From NCBI RefSeq assembly GCF_040436345.1, contig NC_133230.1:12162197-12226196 (forward strand): a DNA stretch of 64,000 nt, read 5' to 3'. The notes beneath the pieces were generated by a model that was given only the letters and a program-made list of their open reading frames with translations, was not told where the DNA came from and did no database searches. Source of the stretch: Pagrus major. Taxonomy: Eukaryota; Chordata; Actinopteri; Spariformes; Sparidae. Shown piece after piece: positions 9,276 through 20,240 of this stretch (position 1 is its first letter; each line of letters starts with the position of its first letter). Position numbers and translations under genes: made by a program.

Positions 9276-11806
9276 GAAGCTCTTTTTGTCATAGAAGATT
9301 AGTGTTTGGGAGATTTTGTCCGCTCCCTATATTGTATTGATATCAGCTCTGCTAATACGTTACAGTGCGTACTTTATAAATAGATATGACTTGGTCAGAT
9401 ATGAGAAAATTGATTAATTAGATATTACAGTGTTTTATGTTTACTTCACTGCAGCTTGAGTCACCACTGATCAGCATATAGTTTTAGTTTATGAATTTGG
9501 AGAATAAATAAATATATATGACAAGTCTGAAGTGCTAAACTGGTATTTACGTTCCCAAATGTGATATTAAAGCTTATACTACCAAACAGGCAAGTGATGA
9601 AAAAGTGTAGGTGCAAGTGTGGTGACGTAGAGAGGAGGGAGGGGATTTCTACGACAATGCTTGCAGCAGCTTTAACTTGTATAAAAACATTTTTTTAACA
9701 AGGGCAAGTTGTGTTTTTTTCCATTGAGGTTTATCTGCTATCCATGTTCCTCTGTTCCCCGTCTTTACATCATGCAAAACTAATGGCAGCTGGCTTCCAC
9801 TCAGGTCTTTCAGTCAAACCAAAACAAAGACTTAAATAGTTTGGGGTCATGGAAGGTGTCTTCATTGTGAAACAACCACCACTGTTGATTAAAATCTGTC
9901 TACGTGACTTAGGCAGTTGGTGGACGAGGTGATGTTTTCAGGGTTTTCACACACGTTTTAAACACGTTCGCTGACTTTGTTCCTCACTCTGACTTCCTCC
10001 TTGAAGTTAAAGCAACAGGTGAGCATATAAAATACACTGTTACTTGGAATAAAATTATGGATTTCTCTGGCTTTGACCATTGTTGAGGACTTTGGGATAA
10101 TGTAAGTACACAACTCAACAAAATGAACAACAAAGGTCGAGTCATTTTCACACATTTAAAGCAGAAATGTTACTTTCTGGCTTTTGATAATTTGGATTTC
10201 TGTCAAATAATTACATAAGGTTATATGAATCCTTTTTTTCTTATGGATTGGGATTTGTAATACCTTATAATCAACTAATGAAATGTCTAGTTGTGTAACT
10301 GAACGGTGTAAACACTTCACTCATGTTCACCTCTGATCCCATGATCCCCTTAAGCAGAATTATGGATCTCTGTAGACTCCTGAATGCAACTCACTCATTC
10401 AGAAATGGTTTCAAGGCAAAGAAAATGTGGGTGATCGGGCTGCAAAAATCACAACATGTGATGTTTATTGATGACCCCAAACTCCTGACAGTGAAGGTAT
10501 TTAAGTTTTGAGACGATGATCAGTTGACCAAACGTGTCACGGTTGGCTGGATGCTCTCACACCCACTTGCTCCAAAGGAGGGTTTAATCCCTTGACGCAC
10601 ACACACACAGTTTACTGCTCAGGACTTTGGCTTCTTTCACTCTCACTCGCTCAGAAAACTCCACTCTCCACTGAACAGCATGTGAGTATCTGCAGGGATG
10701 CATACTCTCATTTATTTAATGGTTGAGATTGGTGTACAAAAAAACCCCCCAACTAAAATCTGTTATTTTTTATGTCTTATCTGCAATTTTTAAAAATGTT
10801 TTTAAACAGTTTCATTTGCCAGTTCTATAATATTTTAATATTTGTGAGCTAAATATCCACATTCAATAAGTTTAACTAGAACTCAACTTTTCTTAATGAG
10901 ATTTTTTATAATTATGATTGTGCTTCCAGATCTAACAGATAATTGTTATTTTATTTAGTCATCATTCTTGTTTTGAGGACTCTCTGCATGGATTTCCGAG
11001 AATTTTGTCTCATTTTGTCGTTGATCAAAGACTTCGCTGCATGCAGCTTCTTTTTCCAACAAACAATGCACCGGTCAGATGTTTTCCTAACTTATGTAAT
11101 AGTTACCAGCGCAGTAGGTGGTCGTCTTTCCTTTGCTGTATGCTTGATGTTTTAAGCTGGTTTAAAGCACACCCTTCTCCTGGCTGCGAGCAAATGAAAA
11201 TAATGTGCATTGCACTTTGCATGCAACATTTTTTTTTTTGCATTTAATGAGTTTATTTGACTGATAATTGTACAAAAAAAAAAAATTCTCACGGCCAGCA
11301 GACCAAGAAAAGAAAAGACCCAACAAAAACAGGAAACATTAACCACGCGTACCAACGTGTTATGCCCTGCACGTTTAGCAAGCTGGCAGAAAGATTCTCT
11401 CTCTTGGTGACACATTAATCTGTGGTAGTAAAGCCTCTGTTTGACTTGTCTTATTGATTTACTAATTTGACTTATTTCCCATTCTTTGTTGCTGCAAAGA
11501 TCAACTCAAGGATAACTTTTGTTTTCTACCTGCAGTAATAAAGGAAACAACCAAAAAACACATTTTAATTTAGATATCAGCAGTAAAATGAGCCTAGAGG
11601 CTTTTAGCTTGTGTCAATTCATTTGAATTTCTAAATTGGAATTAAACTTACTGAGCGCAGTCTTTATTGCGTAACATGATAACATAATTTGTAATGAATT
11701 ACACAATTGTTTCCAGACATTTTCTACAAAATTGTTATGAAATAACCGAGTTGCTCCTAACAACCCGCATGTCTTTTGAGCAGTTTCCTTTCCTCTGCGT
11801 CTCTGC
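9276..11806. other. Intergenic region between the two riboflavin transporter genes
   Basis: No gene was supported; open frames here are short and unlike any family. It contains a dispersed repeat at about 9950-10170 that recurs near 39 kb. The 5' exon of slc52a3 probably starts near 11.8 kb. Confidence 0.5.
9950..10170 (+). repeat. Dispersed repeat (pair with ~38945-39180)
   Basis: It shares TTTGGGATAAT, ACAACTCAACAAAA, AACAAAGGTC, then TTTTCACACATTTAAAGCAG with the 39-kb copy (TTTTTAGACATTTTAATGCAG), in the same order. The copies are divergent and AT-rich. Confidence 0.55.
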
Positions 11807-11870
11807 ATGACGGCGGACACCAGGAGTACTGCAACAGAAATTAGTCTTCAGTTGTCCAGCCGGGAACAAG
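11807..11870 (+). other. slc52a3: Probable 5' exon of slc52a3 (5' UTR or alternative N-terminus)
   Basis: A good donor, AACAAG/GTCAGT, lies at 11870/11871. The frame upstream is open from an ATG at 11807 (MTADTRSTATEISLQLSS). Splicing to the acceptor TTTCTATTTCTAG at 12411 keeps this ATG in frame with the main start at 12429 and would add 27 residues. Whether this is translated or is only 5' UTR cannot be decided here; the true 5' end of the exon is unknown. Confidence 0.45.
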
Positions 11871-12039
11871 GTCAGTGGATTTCAACATGTAAATGTGTGA
11901 TTATAGTTCTGGGGCGCTGTTATTTAGCAATGTAATGTCCATAAATTAATACACTGAGCTCCATTTACTGGGAGAAGCAACAGCCAATAACAACATATAA
12001 GTAACGATTGCACTTAGATATACTGTAAGTAATAGTAAT

Positions 12040-12300
12040 AATAGTGGAACAAAAGACCGCGACACAGTGGGACCTGGGAACAAAAGACCCTGGAAATACA
12101 GGAACCTTTGTCATGTTCCCCCAAATGTTCCACATAAATCTGGGAACATAGGACCCAGGGAAGACAGAACCTTGGAAATAGGACCCGGGGAACGTGTGAC
12201 TTTATAAACAATGGACTGTGTGAATATAGGACCCTTTGTCATGTTCCCGTTATCTGCCATATGAATCAGAGAACGTATGACTGTAGGAAGACTGACCCCA
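12040..12300. repeat. Degenerate GGGAACATAGGACCC minisatellite
   Basis: Variants of GGGAACATAGGACCC are repeated many times. A longer unit with CCTTTGTCATGTTCCC occurs twice about 126 bp apart. It lies in the intron just upstream of the slc52a3 start exon. Confidence 0.6.
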
Positions 12301-12428
12301 AAATGATGACGGTTTCATATTCGGGGTTCAGCTGATAAACAGGTTTTGAAGTAAACCTACCAGCTGATGTTCAGTGTCATGATATTTACAGACCTTTTTT
12401 TCTATTTCTAGAGAAGCCCACCTCCAAC

Positions 12429-13426
12429 ATGTCCCTCCTGACCCACCTGTTGGCGTGTCTGTTTGGGATGGGCTCCTGGATCTCCATCAATGGCCTCTGG
12501 GTGGAGCTGCCCCTGATCGTCCCCCAGATCCCAGAGGGCTGGTACCTGCCCTCTTACCTCTCCGTTGTCATCCAGATGGCCAACATTGGGCCTCTCTTTG
12601 TCACTCTGATGCATCGCTTCCGGCCCGGCGCCCTGAATGAAACAGCTGTCATATATGTGATCGTCGTCCTGGGTACTGTGGCGAGTTTCCTGCTGGGTTT
12701 CTTCTGGAAGGAGACTGTTGTGATAGCTGGTGTTCCTCGCAGTGTCGCCCTCCTCCTCTTGACTTTCTTCCTCTCAGCTGTTGACTGCACTTCCTCCGTC
12801 ACCTTCCTGCCCTTCATGATGCGTCTCAAGCCCCAGTACCTGACCACCTATTACATAGGGGAGGGTGTGAGTGGCCTGTTGCCTGCTATAGTGGCTCTGA
12901 TCCAAGGTGTTGGGGTGGTCCACTGCATAAACAGCACCCAGCCTCTGAACTCCTCCAACAGCTCTGCAGCCTTCGACCTCCAGGCCCAGTATCAACCAGC
13001 CAACTTCTCAGCTGAGGTGTTTTTCTTCTTCCTCAGCGCCATGATGCTGGTGTGCCTGGCGGCGTTCCTGCTGCTGAACTACCACCCGTCTGTGGCCAGG
13101 GAGCATCCCAACGGTCGATACACCAACGGGGTGAAGGAGAAATCTCAGAAAAACAGGAAGTGGGCCGAGCAGACGCTCATGATGGATCCATACAGACCTG
13201 CAAGCCAGAAGAGAAGCAGCTTTGGCACTGGCTCTTACAGCTGGGTGCAGGTGTTTTATATCTTTGTGATTCTGGCCTGGGTGAACGCCCTGACCAACGT
13301 GGTGCTTCCTTCGGTGCAGTCGTACTCGTGCTTGCCATACGGGAACAGCGCCTATCACTTATCAGCCACCATGGCTGCTGTGTCAAACCCTCTCGCTTGC
13401 TTCATCGCCATGTTCTTCCCTATAAG
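12429..13426 (+). CDS. slc52a3: slc52a3 coding exon 1 (998 nt)
   Basis: It begins 17 nt after the acceptor TCTATTTCTAG and ends TTCCCTATAAG before GTCAGT. Unlike slc52a2-like, the PEGW region is not interrupted by an intron. The continuing frame past the donor (to 13544) is intronic read-through. Confidence 0.9.
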
Positions 13427-15032
13427 GTCAGTGTACTGCAGGTCAATACAGGGCTCAAAGTTTGATAGGCTTTTATTCAAATCCAAAAATCCCTTTAAGC
13501 TTCTCGACCCAGTTTGCACACGGTTTCCTTCGAAAAGCCTCTAACAGCAAAAAATGGATGAAACCTCAGGAAGAGCTTAGAGTAAAGTAACTTCTTTCTT
13601 TTTCAACTTTTTAAGTTGTAAAGTGTGAACAAACTGTTTCAAGTTTCAGTATTTTTCAAAAAAAAAAATTCTTCTAGGTTTAAAGGGACAGTTCAACCCA
13701 AAATCAAACAAATCATCAAATCATACATATTTTCCTGTAGTGTTATTTATCCATCTAGACTGTTTTGGTGAGTTTTGGAGATATCAGCCATACAGAAGTC
13801 TACCGTCTTTCAAATATAATGGATATCGATGACACTCGGTTTGTGGTTCTCAAAGCTGTCTTTAGTTGTTTTAGTTGTGGTTTAGTATCAGTTGACCAGC
13901 TATTTTTGACTGATCATTTAATTTTTCATGCAAAAATGTTGTTGTCAGTGTCTCAAACATGGAGGTTTTTCCTGCTCTTCTGCATTTTATATTACATTAG
14001 ACAGAGAGTGTTTTGGTTTTGGACTGAAATACAAAACATTTTAAAGACCTGATAATAAAAAAGCTGATTAATCGATAATGAAAATAATCATTATTTGTGA
14101 AGACTTGTACTTACTTGTACTTGAATGTTGCTCAAGAAGTATCTTAAAATTATCAATAGATTATCAAAAAAGTTGCCAATGAATAAAGTAGTTTCAGCTC
14201 GACACTTCAGATGACCAAAAGAAATATCCCATTGAAACATCTTTACAGAAACTGATTTAAAAATTCAGCAGTTGGACATTTTTAAGACCGTAAATTTGAC
14301 ATTTGCAACTCTGGAAGTTCACAGAATAACATTTCATTTTTATTTTCTCCCACTAAAGAGTCATAACTGCTCAAATTGAGTCATATTTAATTAAATATCG
14401 CATGAGTATTGTTATATATTGTGCTACAGTATATTCCAACTCCTCTCTTTGTGTGATGCATTTTTGTTTGGATCCTTAAATGCAGCCATTAATACAACTT
14501 GTGCTGAAATCAAACCCTGAAATAGCAAATATTTGAGACGTAATGTTTCCTCTCACAGATCTCTGCTGTTGATGGGAGCTCTCACACTGATAGGCAGTGG
14601 AGTTGGAGCTTATATAATGACCATTGCGGTGCTGAGTCCATGTCCACTGCTGGTTCATGAAACTTCAGGTGGTGTCATCATTGTGAGTAACCTGTGAGGC
14701 TTCATTCACTCAAATAAACCTCCTTATCTTCCTGTTCACTTGTGTTAAAAATGAACAAATGTGACTGAAACACCACATGTTGGCATCAAAATGGGTTCAA
14801 ACTCACCTCCTCTCCTCCACAGGTGTTGGCCTGGGTCCTCTTTGTTCTCACTCTGTCCTACGTGAAGGTGATCATCGGGGTGATCCTGCGTGACGAGGGC
14901 CACAGCGCCCTGGTGTGGTGTGGAGCCATGGTGCAGCTGGGATCCCTGCTGGGAGCTGTGACCATGTTTCCGGTGGTCAGTGTGTACAGCTTCTTCTCAT
15001 CAGGAGACCCGTGCAACACTAAATGTCCCTAA
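12429..15032 (+). CDS. slc52a3: Riboflavin transporter SLC52A3 (RFVT3), 3 coding exons, 443 aa
   Basis: Riboflavin importer of the SLC52 family; in mammals SLC52A3 is the apical intestinal carrier (known of the family). Coding exons: 12429-13426, 14559-14682, 14823-15032, with phases that fit. The protein reads [120 protein letters not shown] and [11 protein letters not shown]. These forms (QMANIGP, VDCTSS, GEG, QSYSCL, RD near the end) match SLC52A3 rather than SLC52A2. The N-linked sequons NST, NSS and NFS lie in the loop around residues 165-195. A start at 12429 (A at -3) gives the usual N-terminus; an upstream in-frame ATG at 11807 is possible. Confidence 0.93.
13427..14558 (+). other. 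slc52a3: slc52a3 intron, with MITE fragment
   Basis: A 1132-bp phase-2 intron from GTCAGT to CTCTCACAG. At 13680 it contains TTTAAAGGGACAGTTCAACC, the start of a well-known teleost TTAAAGGG-ended repeat, with matching body words up to about 13870 (ACTGTTTTGGTGAG, GGAGATATCAGCC, ATAATGGA). The right end of the element is not recognisable. Confidence 0.65.
13680..13870. mobile_element. TTAAAGGGACAGTTCA-type MITE fragment
   Basis: It has the terminus TTAAAGGGACAGTTCAACC and body motifs of a teleost high-copy element. Only one end is evident, so it is truncated or highly diverged. Confidence 0.5.
14559..14682 (+). CDS. slc52a3: slc52a3 coding exon 2
   Basis: A 124-nt exon between TCTCACAG and GTGAGT, encoding [16 protein letters not shown]...[15 protein letters not shown]. 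Same length and phase as slc52a2-like exon 6949-7072. Confidence 0.9.
14823..15032 (+). CDS. slc52a3: slc52a3 coding exon 3
   Basis: 210 nt after the CTCCACAG acceptor, encoding [16 protein letters not shown]...[20 protein letters not shown] and ending NTKCP then TAA. Same length as the last slc52a2-like exon. Confidence 0.9.
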   Translation: MLAWVLFVLTLSYVKVIIGVILRDEGHSALVWCGAMVQLGSLLGAVTMFPVVSVYSFFSSGDPCNTKCP

Positions 15033-15555
15033 ATGAGAGACTGGAGGCTGATACAGGAGAGGCTCGACAGGTTTTCAAATCTTTCTTAGACAGATACTCA
15101 ACAGAAGAAGCCTCTTAATGTTTGTTTGTTTGTTTTGTTTTTTATTACAGTTTATTTAATTTGCAACATCTGAATGTGAATATGTCTTTTGTTTTGGAAA
15201 AAACAAGCCACAAAGACATTAATGTACATGATAATGTAGTATTAATGACCATGCTGCCTCCCACAGGATGAAAACATTGAATTTATGTTATATGTGTGAT
15301 AAAGTGCTGTGGATTGATACAGTTTGGACTTTGGACTATAAATCTACGCTGACAGCAGTGTGTGTGGCTGTACTGTAGAGCCAGAGTGGCAACTATTAGT
15401 GATGAAATAACTCTTATTGTAAAGACTTATTTTCAACCTGTATATTAAGTGTCATGTACTGTACTTTCTGTTTATATGTGACTGCTTTCAAAGGTCAGTG
15501 TATGTAAAAAATATAATATAATGTAATAAAGTAAAAATAACTGTTACTAACGACT
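15033..15555 (+). other. slc52a3: 3' UTR of slc52a3
   Basis: Non-coding AT-rich sequence that ends at the poly(A) signal AATAAA at 15525-15530 (context ATGTAATAAAGT), giving a 3' UTR of about 500 nt. Confidence 0.5.
15525..15530 (+). terminator. slc52a3: Poly(A) signal AATAAA, slc52a3
   Basis: A canonical hexamer 493 nt after the TAA stop and the first clear one downstream of the gene. Confidence 0.5.
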
Positions 15556-16345
15556 ACCGAACTATTACAGTTTGTAGTAAAATGTATTTACACAAGTTGA
15601 AACATTGGAAGACGAGAATGATCCACTGTAATAAATCTAATGAGGTTGTTTTCTCCTGATAAATACATATGAGACTAATTATTTGTAATATCATAATCCT
15701 GCAATCACACGATTGTATTTGTACATTTAATCATGTTGTTTATTGTATTATATGACACTACACTATAAAGAGATGATCCCAACATTACTAAAGGAACGTA
15801 ATGCACCTGTCGTCTTTATATGACCGGACACAAACTGGACAATCAGACAATAGAGGCGCACACATAACTTACATTACATTGATTTTTAATAATGCACCAT
15901 GAGCCACTTTTGTCTTTCTTCAAATGAATAAAATATGTCTGGAAGAAAATTATATAGAAAAGAAATAAGAATAAAATGACTACGCTGCAAACACACGTGT
16001 TCACATATTCAAAAATGTACAACACACAGTCAAAGCATTATTTCAATATTTCCATCACCACAGACATACATACAGTGCAAAATAAACCCTCTCTATGTAA
16101 AAACAAATCTAATTTACATTACATTTACATAGAGTGACATCGTGTTCATAAAGGTGCTTCGTCATATGTTTTTCATAATAATTTCCACTTCTAATCCACA
16201 AATTGATCAAACATTCAGTCACCGACACACCATGTCTCCCTACATTAAGGTTTAACAGAGACAATGAGATTATTTCTCCATTAAAGAATCATTGTTACGG
16301 TCTGACTCTCCTTCCTGATTGAGTTTCTCATCACTGAACTTCAAG
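15556..16345. other. Intergenic region, convergent gene ends
   Basis: It lies between the slc52a3 3' end (+ strand) and the GPCR 3' side (- strand). It is AT-rich with no supported gene. I could not find a convincing - strand AATAAA for the GPCR close to its stop. Confidence 0.4.
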
Positions 16346-16789
16346 TTAAAGGGTAACTCCACACATTTTACACACTTTGGGAGTGCAACTGTATATGAGA
16401 AACAAGTAGTATGAAGCCTTTTGTGGCTCTGGAGGAAGCTGCATGCAATCTGATAAATTGCCACAACAGTTGCATTGTGGGTAATGTAGGCGGCAGCTTT
16501 TGAAAAAGAAGAAGAAGAAGAATGTGTGGAATAAAAAGTTGATATCTCTGATCCTGCTGTATCGATTTAAACTGTGCATAATGAGTCCAACAGTGGCTTT
16601 TCAAAAGCTGTCGCCTACATTACCCACAATGCAATTAAGCCACTGAGTGACATCACTGGAGGCGATTTCTCAGATTACATGCAGCTTCCTCTGGAGCAAC
16701 AAAAGGCTTTATACTACTTTTTTTCCACATATGCAGTAGATCTCCCCGAGACCTGTAAACACACTTTAATGTGTAAAATGACCCTTTAA
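16346..16789. mobile_element. Foldback/MITE element with ~150-bp inverted arms
   Basis: The left arm (16346-16503) and right arm (about 16600-16789) are inverted copies. Left words TTAAAGGGT, ATTTTACACA, AGTAGTATGAAGCCTTTTGT, GAGGAAGCTGCATG and TTGCATTGTGGGTAATGTAG are matched in reverse complement on the right as ACCCTTTAA, ACAAAAGGCTTTATACTACT, CATGCAGCTTCCTC and CTACATTACCCACAATGCAA. The central ~95 bp includes (GAA)n. Both ends carry TTAA. No transposase frame is present. Confidence 0.8.
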
Positions 16790-16831
16790 GTTTGAGTTGA
16801 AGTGAAGGGAGCGAAACAATAAGGCTTTTTC

Positions 16832-17728
16832 TCACTTAAAGCAGGTAAACAGCTTCCCCTGGGTGGAGAGGTAAATGAGTGGATGCACAACGCTGGCAGC
16901 AGACAACAACGTTATACACAGAGGTGTGATCATACAGTCAAATACCATCTCATCAAAGCTGAACTGCTGCAGGATAGTAACTGGACTGTAACAAATCAAA
17001 GTGATGACTGAAGTGGCACAGACAGTTTTAAATGCTCTCCTCTTGACGGGGGACATCTTGTCTCCTCCCGGGCCGGACTTCATCAGCGTCCTCAAAATGC
17101 CGATGCTGCAGTGCGCCATCATCACAGTCGTGGCCAACAACCAACTGACAGGAAGATCTCTGGTCACTGTCTTGAAAGCGGGGAAATAGACACCAGCTAC
17201 AACCTCTAAGAAGGCGATGGGCACAGAGACGAGCCACACTATGACGACAGCAACCTCCCTGAATCTGTACGTCTTCAGCAGGGGGTAAAACAAGGGGTGA
17301 ATCACAGCAACATATCTCTCTATGCAGATAAAAGTCAAACTCATCGGGCCTCCGAGCATTGTGTACACGAACAGAAACTTGAGGACTTTTAAGTGGTAAT
17401 TTGGCTGCAAAAGCAGGACATTTAAATGCACGATGGCGACCAAGTACTGCAAGTTGTGAAAGATAGCTAAACTACAATTCAGGATATCTGTCGCCTTCTT
17501 GGATGTGAAGGAGATCCACAGCAGTTTGATGACCACCGGTTGTCCCACCAGAAAAGTGATGATGTCAATCATCGAGAGGATGGCTACATAGCTCGGTCCA
17601 AACTCACAGACCTGTGGTTTGCTGGAGTTGAGTGTGACGTTGCTGGAGAAATTCATCATCTTGTCAGAGCTGAAACAACCAGACGAGCAGAGAGAAGCTG
17701 CTGATGGAGGTTTAAAAGTGTCCGTCAT
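16832..17728 (-). CDS. Class A (rhodopsin-like) G protein-coupled receptor, single exon, 298 aa
   Basis: Seven hydrophobic helices can be placed at roughly residues 45-72, 80-107, 113-138, 157-182, 193-215, 232-256 and 262-287. ERY (137-139) stands at the DRY position, with AVIHPLFYP following as in P2Y/protease-receptor-like GPCRs. Trp165 fits W4.50, Pro249 fits P6.50, and HPLIY (282-286) replaces NPxxY. The N-tail has sequons NFS, NVT and NSS. Cys41 and Cys265 could pair between the N-tail and extracellular loop 3. The usual Cys at the top of helix 3 and in extracellular loop 2 are both absent. The C-tail is very short (TQGKLFTCFK). The start is the first Met; Met24/Met25 are alternatives. 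Ligand and orthologue are not recognised; it may belong to a teleost-specific orphan group. Confidence 0.8.
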   Translation of the reverse strand: MTDTFKPPSAASLCSSGCFSSDKMMNFSSNVTLNSSKPQVCEFGPSYVAILSMIDIITFLVGQPVVIKLLWISFTSKKATDILNCSLAIFHNLQYLVAIVHLNVLLLQPNYHLKVLKFLFVYTMLGGPMSLTFICIERYVAVIHPLFYPLLKTYRFREVAVVIVWLVSVPIAFLEVVAGVYFPAFKTVTRDLPVSWLLATTVMMAHCSIGILRTLMKSGPGGDKMSPVKRRAFKTVCATSVITLICYSPVTILQQFSFDEMVFDCMITPLCITLLSAASVVHPLIYLSTQGKLFTCFK

Positions 17729-18017
17729 CGGATTCTTTTGGGCCTAAAAGTGTAATTTTGACTACAAAAAAATACTCAAATTAAATCTTAATCTAACTTT
17801 TTTCCAGTACAAAAAAAATCTTAAAAGACAAATCTGTACACATGATCATAAAACTAGACAGAATAAAGCGAATTACTGCACTAAAATTAAGAAAAATAAC
17901 ACTTGATTGACTTGAATAACGTCCAAATAATATCAATAAATCGGTGTCCGTTAGTTAGAGTTAAATTAAGTCAAACTATCTAAAGACGTAATAGCTGAAA
18001 TGATAAACATCGAACAT

Positions 18018-18236
18018 CAAGGGGCAGAAATTTGAAGAAATTCAAACTCAGAATTTTAATATTTACAATATTAATGAGAAACATTTGTGTTTATTTTTTC
18101 CATAAATTAATAAACAAGCTGCTCTCAGAGGAAAATAAGGTCCCAGAACACTGTTTGAAGCTGGATTTATTTATTTAGTTTATTCAGCCATAAAAGAATA
18201 TTTTTCTCCAAAACTACACAGTGCACCTTTAAGGTA
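18018..18236. mobile_element. MITE family TGCATTATGTAGTTTT, copy 1 (internally deleted)
   Basis: The left end is TCAAGGGGCAGAAATTTGAAG and the right end is CCAAAACTACACAGTGCACC then TTTAAG. Inside, ATAAACAAGCTGCTCTCAGAG, AGAACACTGTTTGAAGCT and TTCAGCCATAAA match the copies at 45785-46057 (inverted) and 60506-60961 (same orientation). Confidence 0.65.
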
Positions 18237-19072
18237 AGATATTAACCCTTTTCCTGACTTTTTTTTTTTTACCTGACACATCAATAACCATATAATTACA
18301 TACACATCACTCACCAGGTGTATTCGGTTGCTGCTCTGAGAACGACGGGAAGAAAAATGGGCTGACGGAGTAAAAGTGACACCTGATTTTCCTAACACGC
18401 GTAAGACAGGCGTGGAGCAGCCGAGCAAAGACAACAAACTGTGACTCCAACATGTCCTCATTTCCATAACAGCAGAGCTTCAGGTGTCAGTGAAGGGTCA
18501 GGCTGTTACACAATCACGTATAAAAAGAACATACAACAGCGACACTTAACTTTTTTCATCCATGTTTAAGATCCAGCAGAAATCATGCAGACCACAGGGT
18601 GTCAGTGTAACACAGCTGCAGCAGAGAGGCCTTCAAGAGGAGTATTACATAATTAGGAGGGAAGACTTGTGAAACAGTATGTTAGGTCAGTTTTTAATGA
18701 AGGGTTTCATCTTACTGGAGTTATTGATCCTGACGGTGTGACACAATGTTTCAGCTGTGAAATTTTTATTTTTTTTACTGTGATCAATAACTAATAGATG
18801 AGTGAGATGACGACCTCTGTGGATGCAGCGGCGAGTAAGATGCTTTGTATTAGTTATGGTTGTGATGTTTGTACAGTTTGATTCCTGCAGTGGAAACTCA
18901 CTTATGTTCAAAAAGTAACTGTGAAATTCTTTGTCAGTGAAGGTTTTTTCTTTTAGTGATTTAACTGGATATTTTGTTGTTGTTGTTTGTTGGCTTAGTG
19001 CATCTTTTTGGATCACCATTTTAAACTAATTCAGAGTTTCTTGGCTCTATCTGCAGACTTTTTACATGATAT

Positions 19073-19385
19073 TAAAGGTCCCATGTGCAGGATTTAGGGA
19101 GATTTAGGGGCAGAAATGTAATATAATATTCATAATTAAGTTTTAATTTGCCTGGAACTACAAATCATTGTGTTTTTGTTTCCTTTGAATGAGCCTTTTA
19201 TATTGACAGAGGGAGCAGGTCCCCCTCTACGGAGTCCACCATGTTTCTACAGTAGCCCTGAACGGACAAACCAAACATGTTTTGCGTTTTCAGCGGCCAT
19301 CGTAGGGGAGATTAAGGGTGTTCAATTAGATGTAATCTGCAACCTCACCTACAGATGCCACTAAATCCTCCACACTGGACCTTTA
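19073..19385. mobile_element. TTAAAGGTCC-ended MITE
   Basis: The left end TTAAAGGTCCCATGTGCAGG then ATTTAG is mirrored by the right end CTAAATCCTCCACACTGGAC then CTTTA. The middle holds words typical of a widespread teleost element (AACCTCACCTACAGATGCCA). No coding capacity. Confidence 0.7.
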
Positions 19386-19599
19386 GGATACTATCAGTGC
19401 AATAACAGCAAATAGCAGCAGGACCTGAACTGAAAATATTAAACTCACTTAAATCCTCCAACATTACTCCAGTAAACATCAGAATTGACATTAATTCCAG
19501 ATTGTCCTTCATAAAATACTTTGCGGGGAACGTTATCAAAATAATTTTATACATTTTTTCCCACGCTGACAGCTTCACTAATGTTTCATAATACACAGA

Positions 19600-19620
19600 A
19601 ATTTAATTTAATTTAATTTA
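19600..19620. repeat. (AATTT)n short tandem repeat
   Basis: Four units of ATTTA/AATTT in tandem. Confidence 0.6.
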
Positions 19621-20240
19621 GCTGAGATCGAAGCGTTCTTGGGAGTTTGAAGATGAACGTGGTCTGAACGAGGGGGCCAGAAGTAGGGAGGTGGCCCCTC
19701 ACTTCTGTGAGGCCCTGCTGTATATTCGAGGTCTTGGACACTGACAGTATATTGAATTACCACAGAATTGTTTGTTGACAGATTTTGTCAGCATGATAGC
19801 ATCACAACTGTGCAAGATGCAGTCACAAAACTGAAAGAAGGTGTGTAGTTGAGATCAGAATGAAGGTTCGAAGATGAAAATACTGAGTACTCGTGCAGAA
19901 ATCACTTCTGAGTAGTCACTGGTTTGAAGGTGAACATGATGGGTGGCAAGTATTTTTTTACTGCAGTAATGCTCCATTCAGCCTTCGGTTTCCATTTATT
20001 TCTGTATTTGAGAAAATCAGTGAGCTGAATTTTGTACTTACTTTGTATGTGATATTTAACCATTGGCACCAACTGGAGCTGAAGAACAGTTCTGGGAAAA
20101 GCAAGAAGAAACCTGTACACAAGAAAAATGTCTTAAACGTGTTTTTACCGATGCTGTTGTCAACACTAATCCAATCTGACACGAACAGCACAGAGCGACT
20201 GACTTCACGTCCTGTCTACAGTCAGACAACGATCATTCAG

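Larger units (their letters stand above)
17729..20240. other. Intergenic region upstream of the GPCR and downstream of nfatc1
   Basis: No gene was supported. It contains two miniature elements (18018-18236 and 19073-19385) and an AATTT-type short tandem repeat at 19600-19620. The GPCR promoter must lie in its left part, but no clear motif was seen. Confidence 0.45.

Noticed and set aside
13427..13544. Continuation of the slc52a3 exon frame to a stop at 13544
   Set aside because: The donor GTCAGT at 13427 is followed by a matching exon at 14559, and the continued sequence ([12 protein letters not shown]) is not membrane-like or conserved in the family.
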